A stretch of DNA of 64,000 bases from Haemophilus massiliensis (GCA_000752995.2 LM994636.1:263809-327808), one strand, 5' to 3'. Positions 8,820 through 18,337 are shown, counted from the stretch's first letter. The notes: generated by a model not told the origin, from the letters alone. Translations and numbers: made by a program.

Positions 8820-10481
8820 ATGAGTGATATTGCTATCACCATTAGTATTCTTGCGCTCGTTGCCGTGATTGGGCTGTGGATCGGGCACTGGAAGATTCGT
8901 GGTGTGGGACTTGGCATCGGCGGGGTGCTGTTTGGAGGGATAATCGTTGCCCATTTTATGAATCAATACGGCTTGAAACTGGATGAGCATACGCTGCATT
9001 TTATTCAGGAATTCGGTTTGATTCTGTTTGTTTATACTATCGGTATTCAGGTTGGACCGGGTTTTTTCGCTTCGCTGCGCGAGTCGGGGCTGAAACTCAA
9101 CGGGCTGGCTGCATTGATTGTGATTTTGGGAGCGGCAAGTGTTATCGCCTTATATAAAGTAGCGGATATTCCACTGGATATTATTCTGGGTATTTATTCC
9201 GGTGCGGTCACCAATACACCGGCATTGGGTGCGGGACAGCAGATTTTAGACGAGCTGGGTATGCTGCAAGCGCAGGGAACCATGGGGATGGCCTATGCGG
9301 TGGCTTATCCGTTCGGGATCTGCGGTATTTTGCTGACCATGTGGTTGGTTCGACTGTTCTTTAAGATTAAAGTAGAAGAAGAGGCGATCAAATTCCGTAA
9401 AGATAGCGGGCAGGATAAAGAAAGCCTGCGCTCAATGAATATTAAAGTTACCAATGTGAACCTTAACGGTTTGCGTTTAGCCGATATTCCGGGTTTTGAT
9501 AACAAAGATGTGGTGTGCTCTCGCTTAAAACGCGGTGAAAGTGTGAGTGTACCAAAAGCGGATACGGAAATTTTTCTTGATGATCTGCTGCACTTGGTGG
9601 GTGAAGACGGTGCACTGAAAAAAATGAAAATTATTATCGGCGAAGAAAGTAAACTGCCGAATTCGACCTTTACCAGCGGCGATTTACGTTCTGAGCGCAT
9701 TGTGGTCACCAATGAAAAAGTGCTGGGTAAAAAAATCAAATCCTTGGGCATTCATCAGAAATACGGAGTAGTGATTTCCCGTTTAAACCGTGCCGGGGTG
9801 GAACTGGTGCCGACCGCCAACACCGCATTGCAATTTGGTGACGTGCTGCATGTGGTCGGTCGCAGCGATGTCATCGGCAATGCAATAGCCATTATCGGCA
9901 ACGCGCAGCAGAAATTACAGCATGTACAAATGCTGCCGGTATTTATCGGTATCGGTCTGGGGGTGTTGCTGGGTTCCATACCGTTTTACATTCCAGGCTT
10001 TCCGGTGGCGTTAAAGCTCGGTTTAGCCGGGGGGCCGTTAGTAGTGGCCCTGATTTTGGCGCGAATCGGCAGCGTGGGCAAACTGTACTGGTTTATGCCG
10101 CCAAGCGCCAACCTTGCCTTGCGTGAAATCGGGATTGTGCTGTTTCTTGCCGTGGTAGGGTTAAAATCCGGCGGTAATTTTGTGGATACCTTGGTTAATG
10201 GCGCGGGGCTGGAATGGATGGGATACGGCATTTTAATCACCTTTATTCCGTTGATGGCGGTGGCGATAATTGCCCGTCTTTATATGAAATTAAATTACCT
10301 CACGCTATGCGGTCTGCTAGCTGGTTCTATGACCGATCCGCCGGCATTGGCATTTGCCAACGCAATCAAAGAAGACAGCGGTGCGGCGGCGTTATCCTAT
10401 GCGACGGTTTATCCTCTGGTGATGTTCCTGCGAATTATTTCACCGCAGTTGCTGGCGATATTATTATGGACGTTCCTATAA
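8820..10481 (+). CDS. yidE: Putative transport protein YidE (AspT/YidE/YbjL family)
   Basis: A 553-residue membrane protein, exactly the length of E. coli YidE. Two AspT/YidE/YbjL duplication domains of five or so helices each (residues 1-165 and about 375-553) flank two RCK_C (TrkA-C) regulatory domains at about 190-275 and 280-365, seen as [11 protein letters not shown] and [14 protein letters not shown]. The repeated motif [10 protein letters not shown] / [11 protein letters not shown] marks the two membrane halves. The start ATG 8820 follows ACAGAGGTAAC. The family includes aspartate:alanine antiporters, but the substrate of YidE is not known. It is followed by a terminator at 10506. Confidence 0.9.
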   Translation: MSDIAITISILALVAVIGLWIGHWKIRGVGLGIGGVLFGGIIVAHFMNQYGLKLDEHTLHFIQEFGLILFVYTIGIQVGPGFFASLRESGLKLNGLAALIVILGAASVIALYKVADIPLDIILGIYSGAVTNTPALGAGQQILDELGMLQAQGTMGMAYAVAYPFGICGILLTMWLVRLFFKIKVEEEAIKFRKDSGQDKESLRSMNIKVTNVNLNGLRLADIPGFDNKDVVCSRLKRGESVSVPKADTEIFLDDLLHLVGEDGALKKMKIIIGEESKLPNSTFTSGDLRSERIVVTNEKVLGKKIKSLGIHQKYGVVISRLNRAGVELVPTANTALQFGDVLHVVGRSDVIGNAIAIIGNAQQKLQHVQMLPVFIGIGLGVLLGSIPFYIPGFPVALKLGLAGGPLVVALILARIGSVGKLYWFMPPSANLALREIGIVLFLAVVGLKSGGNFVDTLVNGAGLEWMGYGILITFIPLMAVAIIARLYMKLNYLTLCGLLAGSMTDPPALAFANAIKEDSGAAALSYATVYPLVMFLRIISPQLLAILLWTFL

Positions 10482-10505
10482 TTTAATTCCGAACGATGCT
10501 ATTCG

Positions 10506-10540
10506 TATTCCCGTATTTAAAGTGCGGGAATATTTTTTTC
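10506..10540 (+). terminator. Rho-independent terminator after yidE
   Basis: An 8-base stem TATTCCCG / CGGGAATA (10506-10513 and 10525-10532), an 11-base loop and a run of seven T. The loop holds a partial uptake sequence. Confidence 0.7.
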
Positions 10541-10636
10541 TTTTTTATGCTGGACCGTGCTTTACATCGGTCAAATGTGACTGGTCGGATTACTATCTGC
10601 GGAACTTAAATTAGTTTGCGCCATATCAATGGTTTA

Positions 10637-10664
10637 TTTACAATCTGACAAATTTTTTTACAAT
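10637..10664 (+). promoter_or_regulatory. Sigma-70 promoter of the FadL-type porin gene
   Basis: TTTACA (10637-10642) and TACAAT (10659-10664) are separated by 16 bases in an AT-rich stretch just before the ompP1/fadL start at 10690. The assignment rests on consensus match and position only. Confidence 0.5.
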
Positions 10665-10689
10665 AAAAACCCTACAACAAGGCTCTAAA

Positions 10690-12048
10690 ATGACAAAAAC
10701 TCGCATTTTTACTAAAACTCTGCTTTCTTCCTTATTACTGACTGCCGCAGGCGGCGCTTCAGCGGCGGCATTCCAATTGGCTGAAATTTCAACGGTCGGT
10801 TTAGGGCGCGCTTATGCCGGGGAAGCGGCAATGGCGGATAACGCTTCTGTGGTTGCTACCAATCCGGCGTTAATGAGCTTGTTTAAAACCAATCAGTTTT
10901 CTGTCGGCGGTATTTATGTCGATTCTAAAATCAGAATGAGCGGCGATGTTGTCGCGAAAATGTCAAGTTTAGGCACTATTGCAAAAGGCAATGCCGATAA
11001 CAGCGACGTTGTGCCGGGATCATTGATTCCGAATCTGTATTTTGTTGCACCGGTGAACGATAAATTTGCGATCGGCGGCGGAATGAACGTTAACTTTGGT
11101 TTAAAGAGTAAATATGACGACGATTATGATGCAGGTGTATTTGGCGGCAAAACCGAATTAAGTGCGGTGAATTTAAACTTAAGCGGTTCATATCGTGTTT
11201 CGCAGGGATTAAGTGTCGGTGCTGGCGTTAATGCCGTTTATGCACGGGCGAAAGTGGAACGCAGGGCAGGTATTTTAGATACCGCATTAGACAACGTCGC
11301 AATCGTTATTCCCGCGTTAGCGGAAAAAGTGAGCGTAATGGGTGATGGCATTGAGAAAAGTACCGTCGTTACTCGCTTGGAAGATAAAAACGCGTGGGCA
11401 TTCGGTTGGAATGTCGGTGCCTTGTATGAATTTAATGCGCGTAATCGTATCGGTATTGCCTATCACTCTAAATTAGATATTGATTTCAAAGACAATACCG
11501 CAAGCAGTTATTTGCCGATCGGTACCCAAGACTATGTGGGTGAGGGCGGTCTGATTCTGCATTTACCAAGCTATTTGGAGGTTTCCGGGTTTCATCAGTT
11601 AACCGAAAAATTTGCCGTACATTACAGTTATAAATACAGCAAATGGAGCCGCTTGAAAAACCTGCATGCGACTTATAATAATGGTCAGGTCGCTTTCCAC
11701 AAAGACGAAGAATATGATGATAACTCGCGTATCGCATTAGGGGCGACATACGATGTGAATGACGATTTAACATTACGCGCGGGGATTGCTTATGACGAAG
11801 CGGCGGCATTAACGCCGTATGCCAGCGCGGCAATTCCGGATACTAACCGCACTTGGTATAGTGTGGGCGCCACTTATAGATTTACCCCGAATCTTTCCGT
11901 TGATGTCGGTTTTGCACATCTGCGCGGCAAAAAACTTAACTTCACCGAAAAACAATTACTGGCCGGCGGTTTAGTGACGGTTGAGGCGAACTATCATTCG
12001 AAAGCGACCGCCAATCTGTATGGCTTAAACCTGAATTATAGTTTCTAA
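10690..12048 (+). CDS. fadL: Outer membrane protein OmpP1, FadL-family fatty acid transporter
   Basis: A 452-residue outer membrane beta-barrel with a signal peptide (residues 1-25, cleavage after GGASA). The family hallmark is at the N terminus of the mature protein: AFQLAEISTVGLGRAYAGEAA, followed by the NPA element (VVATNPALM) that forms the plug. Alternating hydrophobic strands run to a terminal Tyr-Ser-Phe, the usual barrel ending recognised by BamA. FadL proteins import long-chain fatty acids and other hydrophobic molecules by lateral diffusion. The Haemophilus homologue is the surface antigen P1. Strand and loop regions around 170-240 are likely surface-exposed and variable. A terminator follows immediately. 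Confidence 0.9.
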   Translation: MTKTRIFTKTLLSSLLLTAAGGASAAAFQLAEISTVGLGRAYAGEAAMADNASVVATNPALMSLFKTNQFSVGGIYVDSKIRMSGDVVAKMSSLGTIAKGNADNSDVVPGSLIPNLYFVAPVNDKFAIGGGMNVNFGLKSKYDDDYDAGVFGGKTELSAVNLNLSGSYRVSQGLSVGAGVNAVYARAKVERRAGILDTALDNVAIVIPALAEKVSVMGDGIEKSTVVTRLEDKNAWAFGWNVGALYEFNARNRIGIAYHSKLDIDFKDNTASSYLPIGTQDYVGEGGLILHLPSYLEVSGFHQLTEKFAVHYSYKYSKWSRLKNLHATYNNGQVAFHKDEEYDDNSRIALGATYDVNDDLTLRAGIAYDEAAALTPYASAAIPDTNRTWYSVGATYRFTPNLSVDVGFAHLRGKKLNFTEKQLLAGGLVTVEANYHSKATANLYGLNLNYSF

Positions 12049-12071
12049 TTCGCCACAAAATAGACGATAAT

Positions 12072-12098
12072 AAGCCTGTCTTCGGATAGGCTTTTTTA
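12072..12098 (+). terminator. Rho-independent terminator after fadL/ompP1
   Basis: A 9-base stem AAGCCTGTC / GATAGGCTT closed by a UUCG tetraloop and followed by TTTTT. It lies just before the ogt ribosome-binding site. Confidence 0.85.
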
Positions 12099-12111
12099 TT
12101 GGAGAAAGAAA

Positions 12112-12651
12112 ATGGACGAATTATATTATTGCTATTTCGATTCGCCGGTGGGGCGTTTATTGATGCTTGGTCGGCAGGATAAGCTGACTAATCTGGATTT
12201 TGAAATCGAACAGGCAGCGCCCAACCCGAAATGGATTCTCAATGAAAACTTACCGCTCTTTGCGCAGGTTAAGCAGGCGCTGACTCGTTATTTTAACGGT
12301 GAGGCGGAGAATTTTTCCGATATTCCGCTGGCGCCGCAAGGCACTGCGTTTCAGCAACGCGTCTGGCAGGCACTGCGCCGGATTCGCCATGGCGAAACAT
12401 CCACTTACGGCGCGCTGGCAGTATTGATTGAAAATCCCAAGGCGGTGCGCGCGGTCGGTGGTGCGGTCGGCAGCAATCCCATCAGTATTATTATTCCCTG
12501 CCACCGTATTTTAGGCAAAGACCGCGCACTGACCGGCTTCGGCGGCGGATTGCCGGTAAAACGTTTTTTATTGCAGCTCGAACATATCGACTATAAAGAT
12601 AAAGGCGTGGAATACGTTAAGCAGAAATTATTAAAAAAATATAAAATCTGA
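12112..12651 (+). CDS. ogt: Methylated-DNA-protein-cysteine methyltransferase
   Basis: Repairs O6-methylguanine (and O4-methylthymine) by transferring the methyl group to its own cysteine. The active-site motif IIPCHRILG is present, with the acceptor Cys at about residue 130, and the recognition helix sequence [12 protein letters not shown] comes just before it. The length of 179 residues matches Ogt, not the longer Ada. The start ATG 12112 follows GGAGAAAGAAA. mutH follows 10 bases after its stop, so the two DNA repair genes are probably co-transcribed. The last codons run into an uptake sequence. Confidence 0.93.
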   Translation: MDELYYCYFDSPVGRLLMLGRQDKLTNLDFEIEQAAPNPKWILNENLPLFAQVKQALTRYFNGEAENFSDIPLAPQGTAFQQRVWQALRRIRHGETSTYGALAVLIENPKAVRAVGGAVGSNPISIIIPCHRILGKDRALTGFGGGLPVKRFLLQLEHIDYKDKGVEYVKQKLLKKYKI

Positions 12652-12661
12652 CCGCACTTTT

Positions 12662-13327
12662 ATGATCCCGAAGAATGAACAGGAATTGTTGCAGCGCGCG
12701 CGAGACATCGCGGGGTTGACATTTGCCGAACTGGCGGCGCAATTAAATTTGCCCGTGCCGCGCGATCTGAAACGCCATAAAGGCTGGGTCGGCATGTTGC
12801 TCGAAACCGCACTGGGCGCCAGTGCTGGCAGTAAAGCCGAACAGGATTTTATTCATTTAGGCATTGAATTAAAAACCATTCCGATTGACAGGCAGGGCAA
12901 ACCGCTGGAAACCACCTTTGTCAGTCTGGCACCGCTTGTCCGTAACCGTGGTATTCTCTGGGAACATTCCCATGTAAAGCATAAACTGTCCAAGGTACTT
13001 TGGATACCCGTTGAGGGCGAGCGTACCATTCCGCTGGCGCAACGGCATATTGGCAGCCCGATTTTGTGGCAGCCTTCGCCGCAGCAGGAAATGCGATTGC
13101 GTCAGGATTGGGAAGAACTGATGGATTATATTGTGTTGGGTAAGATTGAATTGATTAACGCCCGTTTAGGCGAAGTGATGCAGCTGCGTCCGAAAGGCGC
13201 CAATAGCCGTGCGCTGACCAAAGGTGTTGGTAAACACGGCGAAATCATCGATACGCTGCCGCTGGGATTTTATCTGCGCAAGGAATTTACCGCAGAAATT
13301 TTGCAGCAATTTTTAGCGGGAAGTTGA
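12662..13327 (+). CDS. mutH: DNA mismatch repair endonuclease MutH
   Basis: A 221-residue GATC-specific nicking endonuclease that cuts the unmethylated strand after MutS/MutL activation. The PD-(D/E)xK-type catalytic set is visible as D62, E69 and K71 in [15 protein letters not shown], equivalent to D70, E77 and K79 of E. coli Mut[19 protein letters not shown] near 31-48 is another family signature. A dam methylase gene lies about 20 kb further on, so the methyl-directed pathway is complete for strand discrimination. The start ATG 12662 lacks a strong ribosome site and may be coupled to ogt. ygdQ follows after 69 bases, an order also seen in E. coli. Confidence 0.95.
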   Translation: MIPKNEQELLQRARDIAGLTFAELAAQLNLPVPRDLKRHKGWVGMLLETALGASAGSKAEQDFIHLGIELKTIPIDRQGKPLETTFVSLAPLVRNRGILWEHSHVKHKLSKVLWIPVEGERTIPLAQRHIGSPILWQPSPQQEMRLRQDWEELMDYIVLGKIELINARLGEVMQLRPKGANSRALTKGVGKHGEIIDTLPLGFYLRKEFTAEILQQFLAGS

Positions 13328-13396
13328 TTTTCGACTTTTCATTTTGTCTGCAAGCATATATGATTTGCAGCTTATTTTTAGATTAGGGATCGGATT

Positions 13397-14122
13397 ATGT
13401 TTGAATGGATGGCAACGCCGGAAGCGTGGATTGCCTTATTAACGCTGACCTCGCTGGAGATTGTGCTGGGCATCGATAATATTATTTTTATCAGTATCTT
13501 AGTTTCTCGCCTGCCGGCGCAGCAGCGCCAGTCAGGACGTATTATCGGGCTGACTTTAGCAATGGGAACGCGGATTTTGTTATTGTTGTCGCTTTCTTGG
13601 CTGATGAAACTGACGGCGCCGCTGTTTGTGGTATTTGAGCAGGACATTTCCGGACGTGATTTGATTTTGTTGCTCGGCGGGCTGTTTCTGGTGGCGAAAA
13701 GCACCCATGAAATTCACCATGCCATGATGCCGGAAGAAGGGGAAACTCACCAAACGGCGAAAAAGCAGGTAAATTTCTTTAGTATTTTGGCGCAAATTGC
13801 AATTTTGGATGTCGTTTTCTCCCTTGACTCCGTAATTACTGCGGTGGGAATGGCGAATCACCTCGAAGTGATGATTATTGCCATTGTGCTGGCGGTCGGT
13901 GTGATGATGTTGGCGGCGAAACCGATTGGGGATTTCGTTGAAACCCATCCGACGCTGAAAGTGCTGGCGCTGTCTTTTCTGATACTAGTGGGGGTAGCGT
14001 TGATCGGCGAAAGTCTGGATTTCCATATTCCGAAAGGCTATATCTATTTTGCTATGGGCTTCTCGGTCGTGGTCGAGATGATTAACATTAAAATGCGCAA
14101 GCGCTTGATAGCCAAACCTTAA
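13397..14122 (+). CDS. ygdQ: TerC-family inner membrane protein YgdQ
   Basis: A 241-residue polytopic membrane protein of the TerC/UPF0053 family. The first helix carries LEIVLGIDNIIFISIL, and a second acidic signature AILDVVFSLDSVITAVGM is near 135-152; these paired Asp-containing helices are the family mark. About seven membrane helices are seen. TerC-type proteins are linked to metal ion export, notably manganese, at the inner membrane, but YgdQ itself is not firmly characterised. The gene sits after mutH as in E. coli and ends before a terminator. Confidence 0.85.
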   Translation: MFEWMATPEAWIALLTLTSLEIVLGIDNIIFISILVSRLPAQQRQSGRIIGLTLAMGTRILLLLSLSWLMKLTAPLFVVFEQDISGRDLILLLGGLFLVAKSTHEIHHAMMPEEGETHQTAKKQVNFFSILAQIAILDVVFSLDSVITAVGMANHLEVMIIAIVLAVGVMMLAAKPIGDFVETHPTLKVLALSFLILVGVALIGESLDFHIPKGYIYFAMGFSVVVEMINIKMRKRLIAKP

Positions 14123-14146
14123 TGGTAACAACGGCGGAAGAATAAC

Positions 14147-14187
14147 AAAAGTGCGGTTAAAATTTTTATAATTTAACCGCACTTTTT
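14147..14187. terminator. Bidirectional terminator from an inverted uptake-sequence pair
   Basis: A long near-perfect stem (AAAAGTGCGGTTAAA against TTTAACCGCACTTTT) with a short AT loop and T-run on either side. It separates ygdQ from the convergent lipoprotein gene. Confidence 0.85.
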
Positions 14188-14228
14188 ATTGCTGAGTATA
14201 TCGCTGCCGAATGCCGACGATATACCGC

Positions 14229-14696
14229 TTACCAACTGCGGTGAATATTGGCGCAAATGACCTGACTTAATACATAAAGCGATGAATTCTTTTTCAACGT
14301 CACGGTATATTTTTCCTGCCGTTTCGGCGCGGCGCGGATGCCGTCGCCCCAGAATTCGGTATAGTAATCGGTTCTTATTTGGGTCAGCCGGTGGGTTTCG
14401 CAGTTTAGAATTTTATACTGCCGAATGGATTTTGCGTACAGTTCGGGTCTGTCTTTATATACGAAAAGCCCTTTGTCGGAATTGATCACGGCATCAAAAT
14501 GCACCAGTCGTTTATCTTCATTGTCTACCCAAATTGAGGCGGTATCGACGTAATATTCCGCATCCTGTGCCAGTTTCAGGTAACCGGATTTTGCCACTTG
14601 CGGCGGAATCAAGGCAACTTCGGCATGCGGAGGCGGTGTTTGAGCGGAACAGGCGGTTAAACAGGCAAGACTTAACGCGAGACTTATTTTTTTCAT
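14229..14696 (-). CDS. pe: Surface lipoprotein, homologue of Haemophilus protein E
   Basis: A 155-residue lipoprotein with a signal peptide and lipobox LTAC (acceptor Cys16). The mature sequence follows the H. influenzae protein E pattern closely by my recollection: YYVDTASIWVDN, VHFDAVINSDKGLFVY, RQYKILNCETHRLTQ, RTDYYTEFWGDG, RAAPKRQEKYT and ICAN near the end. Two conserved Cys (in ILNC and VICAN) could form a disulfide. Protein E is an outer membrane adhesin that binds epithelial cells, vitronectin, laminin and plasminogen; whether those activities hold here is inference. The C-terminal tail is shorter than in H. influenzae. The gene stands alone, divergent from purM. Confidence 0.85.
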   Translation of the reverse strand: MKKISLALSLACLTACSAQTPPPHAEVALIPPQVAKSGYLKLAQDAEYYVDTASIWVDNEDKRLVHFDAVINSDKGLFVYKDRPELYAKSIRQYKILNCETHRLTQIRTDYYTEFWGDGIRAAPKRQEKYTVTLKKNSSLYVLSQVICANIHRSW

Positions 14697-14848
14697 TTTG
14701 AACTCCTTAAGCCTTAATGCTGATGACTAAGGTTGCTTTATTGTGGCATATTTTGCGCCGAATTTCTAATTGAAAAACGCCCGGCGCGGCGGCAGTGCTC
14801 GGTTTCTGCCGACGGCGGAGAAAAAATCCGGCGGGCGACACAAAAATA

Positions 14849-14864
14849 TCGCAATCGTTTGCGA
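14849..14864. promoter_or_regulatory. PurR operator upstream of purMN
   Basis: TCGCAATCGTTTGCGA is a near-perfect palindrome and matches 13 of 16 bases of the E. coli PurR box ACGCAAACGTTTGCGT. It lies 58 bases before the purM start and just upstream of a -10 candidate TACAAT (14873-14878), so PurR bound there would block RNA polymerase. Confidence 0.75.
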
Positions 14865-14921
14865 TGCCGTGATACAATGCGCGGGTTAATTTATCTCAAC
14901 AAATCAATAGGAAATACAATC

Positions 14922-15959
14922 GTGAGTGAACAATCCTTAAGTTATAAAGATGCCGGTGTGGACATTAATGCGGGTAATGCGTTAGTGGAAAAAATTAAAG
15001 CCGATGTGAAACGCACGACGCGCCCGGAAGTTATCGGCGGACTGGGCGGTTTCGGTGCTTTATGCGCATTGCCGAGCAAGTACAAGGAGCCGATTCTGGT
15101 ATCGGGCACTGACGGTGTGGGAACTAAATTGCGCCTTGCCATTGATTTGCATAAGCATGATACCATTGGGATTGATCTGGTGGCGATGTGTGTTAATGAT
15201 CTGGTGGTACAGGGTGCCGAACCGTTGTTCTTCCTAGATTATTACGCCACCGGTAAGCTGGATGTGGAGGTAGCGGCAAGTGTCGTCAAAGGCATTGCCG
15301 ACGGTTGTGAACAAGCGGGCTGCGCTTTGGTCGGCGGCGAGACGGCGGAAATGCCGGGTATGTATCATGCCGGCGATTATGATTTGGCGGGCTTTTGTGT
15401 GGGCGTAGTGGAAAAAGCGGATATTATCGACGGCACGCAAGTGAAAGCCGGCGACGCATTAATTGCCTTAGCCTCAAGCGGGCCGCATTCAAACGGCTAT
15501 TCTCTGATCCGCAAAGTGATTGAGGTGGCGGGCATTAATCCGGCAGAGGAACAGTTGGCGGGCAAATCCTTTGCCGAACAGGTGCTGGCGCCGACTAAAA
15601 TTTATGTGAAGTCGGTGTTACAGCTGATTAAGCATGCTAACGTGCATGCCATTGCGCATTTGACCGGCGGCGGTTTCTGGGAAAATATTCCGCGCGTGCT
15701 GCCGGCGTCAATGAAAGCCGTCATTGATGAACAGAGCTGGCAGTGGCCGCCGATTTTTAACTGGTTGCAGGAAAAAGGTAATATCGACCGTTATGAAATG
15801 TACCGCACTTTTAACTGCGGCGTAGGGATGATTATTGCATTGCCGCAGGAAGATGTGGAAACCGCCGTGGCATTGCTGAATCAGGCGGGTGAGCAGGCAT
15901 GGCAGATCGGTCGAATCGAACATGCCGCCGAGGGTGAAGCGCAGGTCGTTATTCGCTGA
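14922..15959 (+). CDS. purM: Phosphoribosylformylglycinamidine cyclo-ligase PurM (AIR synthetase)
   Basis: Fifth step of purine synthesis: closes the imidazole ring to give AIR using ATP. The start is the GTG at 14922 ([12 protein letters not shown]) behind AATAGGAAA, giving 345 residues as in E. coli; the open frame extends upstream but through the operator and without a ribosome site. [10 protein letters not shown] near 65-74, [21 protein letters not shown] near 90-110, and [11 protein letters not shown] near 138-148 are AIRS family signatures. The stop overlaps the purN start by one base (TGATG), so the two are coupled. A PurR box lies upstream. Confidence 0.97.
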   Translation: MSEQSLSYKDAGVDINAGNALVEKIKADVKRTTRPEVIGGLGGFGALCALPSKYKEPILVSGTDGVGTKLRLAIDLHKHDTIGIDLVAMCVNDLVVQGAEPLFFLDYYATGKLDVEVAASVVKGIADGCEQAGCALVGGETAEMPGMYHAGDYDLAGFCVGVVEKADIIDGTQVKAGDALIALASSGPHSNGYSLIRKVIEVAGINPAEEQLAGKSFAEQVLAPTKIYVKSVLQLIKHANVHAIAHLTGGGFWENIPRVLPASMKAVIDEQSWQWPPIFNWLQEKGNIDRYEMYRTFNCGVGMIIALPQEDVETAVALLNQAGEQAWQIGRIEHAAEGEAQVVIR

Positions 15960-16597
15960 TGAAAAAAATTGTGGTATTAATCTCCGGACATGGGCTGAAT
16001 TTACAGGCAATCATTGATGCTTGTCAGTCCGGTCTGATTCAGGCAGAAATCGGTGCGGTGATCAGCAATAAAGCCAACGCGTTTGGTTTGCAACGCGCCG
16101 TGCAGGCGAATATTCCAACACGGGTTTTCTTGGCGAAAGATTATGCCGACAGCCACGCACAGGATCGCGCTATTGGTGATTTTATTGAATCGCTGGGTGC
16201 AGAGTTAATTGTGCTGGCGGGTTATATGAAGATTTTGAGTGCGTCATTTACTAGCCGTTTTAGCGGCAGAATTCTGAATATTCATCCTTCGCTGTTACCG
16301 AAATATCCGGGGCTGAATACCTATCAACAGGCGCTGGATGCCGGTGAGCGTGAACACGGTACTACGGTGCATTTTGTCAACGAGCAGGTGGACGGCGGTG
16401 CGGTGGTATTGCAGGCGAAAGTGCCGATTTTCCCCGATGATGAAATAGCTGATATTGAACAGCGAGTGAAAAATCAGGAGTTGCGCATTTATCCGTTAGT
16501 GGTGAAATGGTTTGTTGACGGACGCTTGAAGCTGGTCGGCGATAAGGCTTATTTGGATGGGCGTCCATTGCCTGCCGAGGGATATGTCGGCGAATAA
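15959..16597 (+). CDS. purN: Phosphoribosylglycinamide formyltransferase PurN
   Basis: Third step of purine synthesis: transfers formyl from 10-formyl-THF to GAR. It is 212 residues long. The catalytic Asn and His are in ILNIHPSLLPKYPG, and the Asp in NEQVDGGAVVLQAKVP. The N-terminal phosphate-binding loop reads SGHGLNLQ, whereas E. coli has SGNGSNLQ and H. influenzae (from memory) SGQGTNLQ. The small hydroxyl residue that contacts the GAR phosphate is therefore Leu13 here. All else looks intact, so I expect an active enzyme. The start overlaps the purM stop, and a terminator overlaps its own stop codon. Confidence 0.96.
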   Translation: MKKIVVLISGHGLNLQAIIDACQSGLIQAEIGAVISNKANAFGLQRAVQANIPTRVFLAKDYADSHAQDRAIGDFIESLGAELIVLAGYMKILSASFTSRFSGRILNIHPSLLPKYPGLNTYQQALDAGEREHGTTVHFVNEQVDGGAVVLQAKVPIFPDDEIADIEQRVKNQELRIYPLVVKWFVDGRLKLVGDKAYLDGRPLPAEGYVGE

Positions 16598-16625
16598 AAT
16601 CTCAGTATGACTGAGATTTTTTTTG
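16596..16625 (+). terminator. Rho-independent terminator of purMN
   Basis: A 10-base perfect stem AAAATCTCAG / CTGAGATTTT with loop TATGA, followed by T-run. The stem begins inside the purN stop codon. Confidence 0.88.
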
Positions 16626-16652
16626 CCTAAGTGCGGTCATTTTTTTCATAAT

Positions 16653-16668
16653 TTTTGCTATAGTAGCA
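16653..16668 (+). promoter_or_regulatory. Extended -10 promoter for pyrR
   Basis: TTTGCTATAGT contains TATAGT (16659-16664) with an upstream TG at the extended -10 position. The -35 region is weak. It lies about 40 bases before the pyrR start. Confidence 0.45.
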
Positions 16669-16701
16669 ACTGTTTTTTATTATCTTTGGCAGGATGGTTC
16701 A

Positions 16702-17244
16702 ATGGCGGAAAAAATTATTATTGATGAAAACCGGTTTATGCGTACTATTTCACGCATTGCTCATGAAATTATTGAAAAACATCAGGATTTAAGTGATCTG
16801 GTGGTGGTTGGCGTAAAGCGCCGCGGAGCGGAAATTGCAGAGCTGATTAAACGTAAAATCGCGGATCTGACCGGCACGGAGTTGCCTTCCATTGATCTGG
16901 ATATTACGTTTTACCGCGATGATCTCGAATATGTGGAACCGCAGAGCCAGTCGCCGGTCTATAGCGGTGCATCGGACTATATCAGTATCCAGAATAAAAC
17001 GGTAATCTTGATTGATGACGTGCTGTTTACCGGACGCACAATCCGCGCGGCGCTGGATGCGTTGATCGATTTCGGTCGGGCAGCGAAAGTGGAACTGGTG
17101 ATCTTTGTTGATCGCGGTCATCGTGAGCTGCCGATTCGGGCGGATTATGTGGGCAAAAACGTACCGACCAGTCGCAGCGAAAAAGTGCAGGTGCGCACCA
17201 TGAAATTTGATAACTGTTATGAAGTGGCGCTGATTTCTGCATAA
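16702..17244 (+). CDS. pyrR: Bifunctional pyrimidine regulator / uracil phosphoribosyltransferase PyrR
   Basis: A 180-residue type I phosphoribosyltransferase. The PRPP-binding motif VILIDDVLFTGRTIRAAL near 101-118 is the PyrR version, and the mid-protein segment LDITFYRDDL is also typical. In Gram-positive bacteria PyrR binds pyr mRNA leaders and also makes UMP from uracil and PRPP. In gamma-proteobacteria its RNA-binding role is uncertain. No pyr biosynthetic operon or attenuator is adjacent here: surA follows after 68 bases. The start ATG 16702 has AGGATGG upstream. Confidence 0.92.
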   Translation: MAEKIIIDENRFMRTISRIAHEIIEKHQDLSDLVVVGVKRRGAEIAELIKRKIADLTGTELPSIDLDITFYRDDLEYVEPQSQSPVYSGASDYISIQNKTVILIDDVLFTGRTIRAALDALIDFGRAAKVELVIFVDRGHRELPIRADYVGKNVPTSRSEKVQVRTMKFDNCYEVALISA

Positions 17245-17312
17245 ATCGGCGGAACCTTTTTGCGAATTAATACTCTAACAATGGTAATTTTTAATTGAAG
17301 AATGGGCTAGGT

Positions 17313-18254
17313 ATGAAAGCATTGAATTTAAGAGCGTTTTTTCTAACTGTCATCGGTTTATTGGCGGTTTCCGCCACACAGGCTGCGGAACGAGTGGTGG
17401 CGACGGTGAACGGTACGCCGATTCTGGAAAGTCAGGTGAAACAGGCGTTGGGCAAACGCGCGAATACGGATGTTAATCGTCAGTCGGCACTCAATTCGAT
17501 TATTGACGATATGCTGGTCAATCAGGCGATTAAAGAATCTGGCGTGAAAGTCAGTGACGCAAGAGTGGATCAGATTATTGAGGGCATCGCCGCTCAAAAC
17601 GGTCTGACTTTCGGTCAGCTGTTGGATGCGTTGGATTATCAGGGCATCAGTTATCAGCATTACCGCCGCCAGATCGCCAATCAGTTGCTGATGGCGGAAG
17701 TGCGTAATCAGGCCATCGGTAAAAGTGTTGATGTCACCCGGGAAGAAGTGCAGGCGCTCGGGCAAAAAATGCTGAAACAGGCAAAAGAAACCGGCACCGA
17801 GAAGAAAGTGACCGGCACGGAATATCAGGTGCGCCATATTCTGTTGAAATTAAACCCGTTGTTAAACGATGCACAGGCGAAAGCACAACTTACTCAAATC
17901 CGTTCCGATATTATCGCCGGCAAAATCAGCTTTGCCGATGCGGCGTTAAAATATTCCAAAGATTATCTTTCCGGCGCGAACGGCGGTAGCTTAGGTTTCG
18001 CTTTCCCGGAAGCGTATGTCGGCGCTTTTGCTAAAACCGTGCAAACCACCAAGCAGGGTACGATTTCCGCACCGTTCAAAACGGAGTTCGGCTGGCATAT
18101 TCTGGAAGTCACCGATACCCGTCAGGGCGATCGCACACAGGATGCCTATATGCAGAAAGCCTATGAGCAAATTGTGAATCAGCAGCTACAAAGCGCTTCG
18201 AAAGACTGGGTCAGCGCGCTGCGTAAACATGCGGAAATCAAATATTTCGACTAA
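17313..18254 (+). CDS. surA: Periplasmic chaperone / peptidyl-prolyl isomerase SurA, one-parvulin form
   Basis: Periplasmic chaperone for outer membrane proteins on their way to BamA. The start is ATG 17313 ([10 protein letters not shown]) after GCTAGGT. It gives 313 residues and a proper signal peptide cleaved after ATQA. The SurA N-terminal chaperone domain covers about 24-140 ([15 protein letters not shown]), and a single parvulin domain about 170-265 ([33 protein letters not shown]). E. coli SurA has two parvulin domains and about 428 residues; the short form is usual in Pasteurellaceae. rsmA and apaH follow, as in E. coli, but separated by a terminator. Confidence 0.93.
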   Translation: MKALNLRAFFLTVIGLLAVSATQAAERVVATVNGTPILESQVKQALGKRANTDVNRQSALNSIIDDMLVNQAIKESGVKVSDARVDQIIEGIAAQNGLTFGQLLDALDYQGISYQHYRRQIANQLLMAEVRNQAIGKSVDVTREEVQALGQKMLKQAKETGTEKKVTGTEYQVRHILLKLNPLLNDAQAKAQLTQIRSDIIAGKISFADAALKYSKDYLSGANGGSLGFAFPEAYVGAFAKTVQTTKQGTISAPFKTEFGWHILEVTDTRQGDRTQDAYMQKAYEQIVNQQLQSASKDWVSALRKHAEIKYFD

Positions 18255-18270
18255 TCGGCACGAATTTATT

Positions 18271-18302
18271 AATCCCGGCGAAAATGCCGGGATTTTGTTT
18301 TA
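18271..18302 (+). terminator. Rho-independent terminator after surA
   Basis: A 9-base stem AATCCCGGC / GCCGGGATT with a 6-base loop and TTGTTTT tail. A TATAAT at 18301-18306 directly after it may be the -10 of rsmA. Confidence 0.8.
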
Positions 18303-18337
18303 TAATAGACCGCACTTTTATCATTGAACACGGCAAT

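Noticed and set aside
14733..14921. A longer purM starting at 14733
   Set aside because: The extension covers the PurR operator and promoter and adds residues not found in PurM. The GTG at 14922 has a ribosome site and gives the normal 345 residues.
17313..18254. Frameshifted or truncated surA
   Set aside because: One parvulin domain and 313 residues are the normal form in Pasteurellaceae, and the frame is intact.
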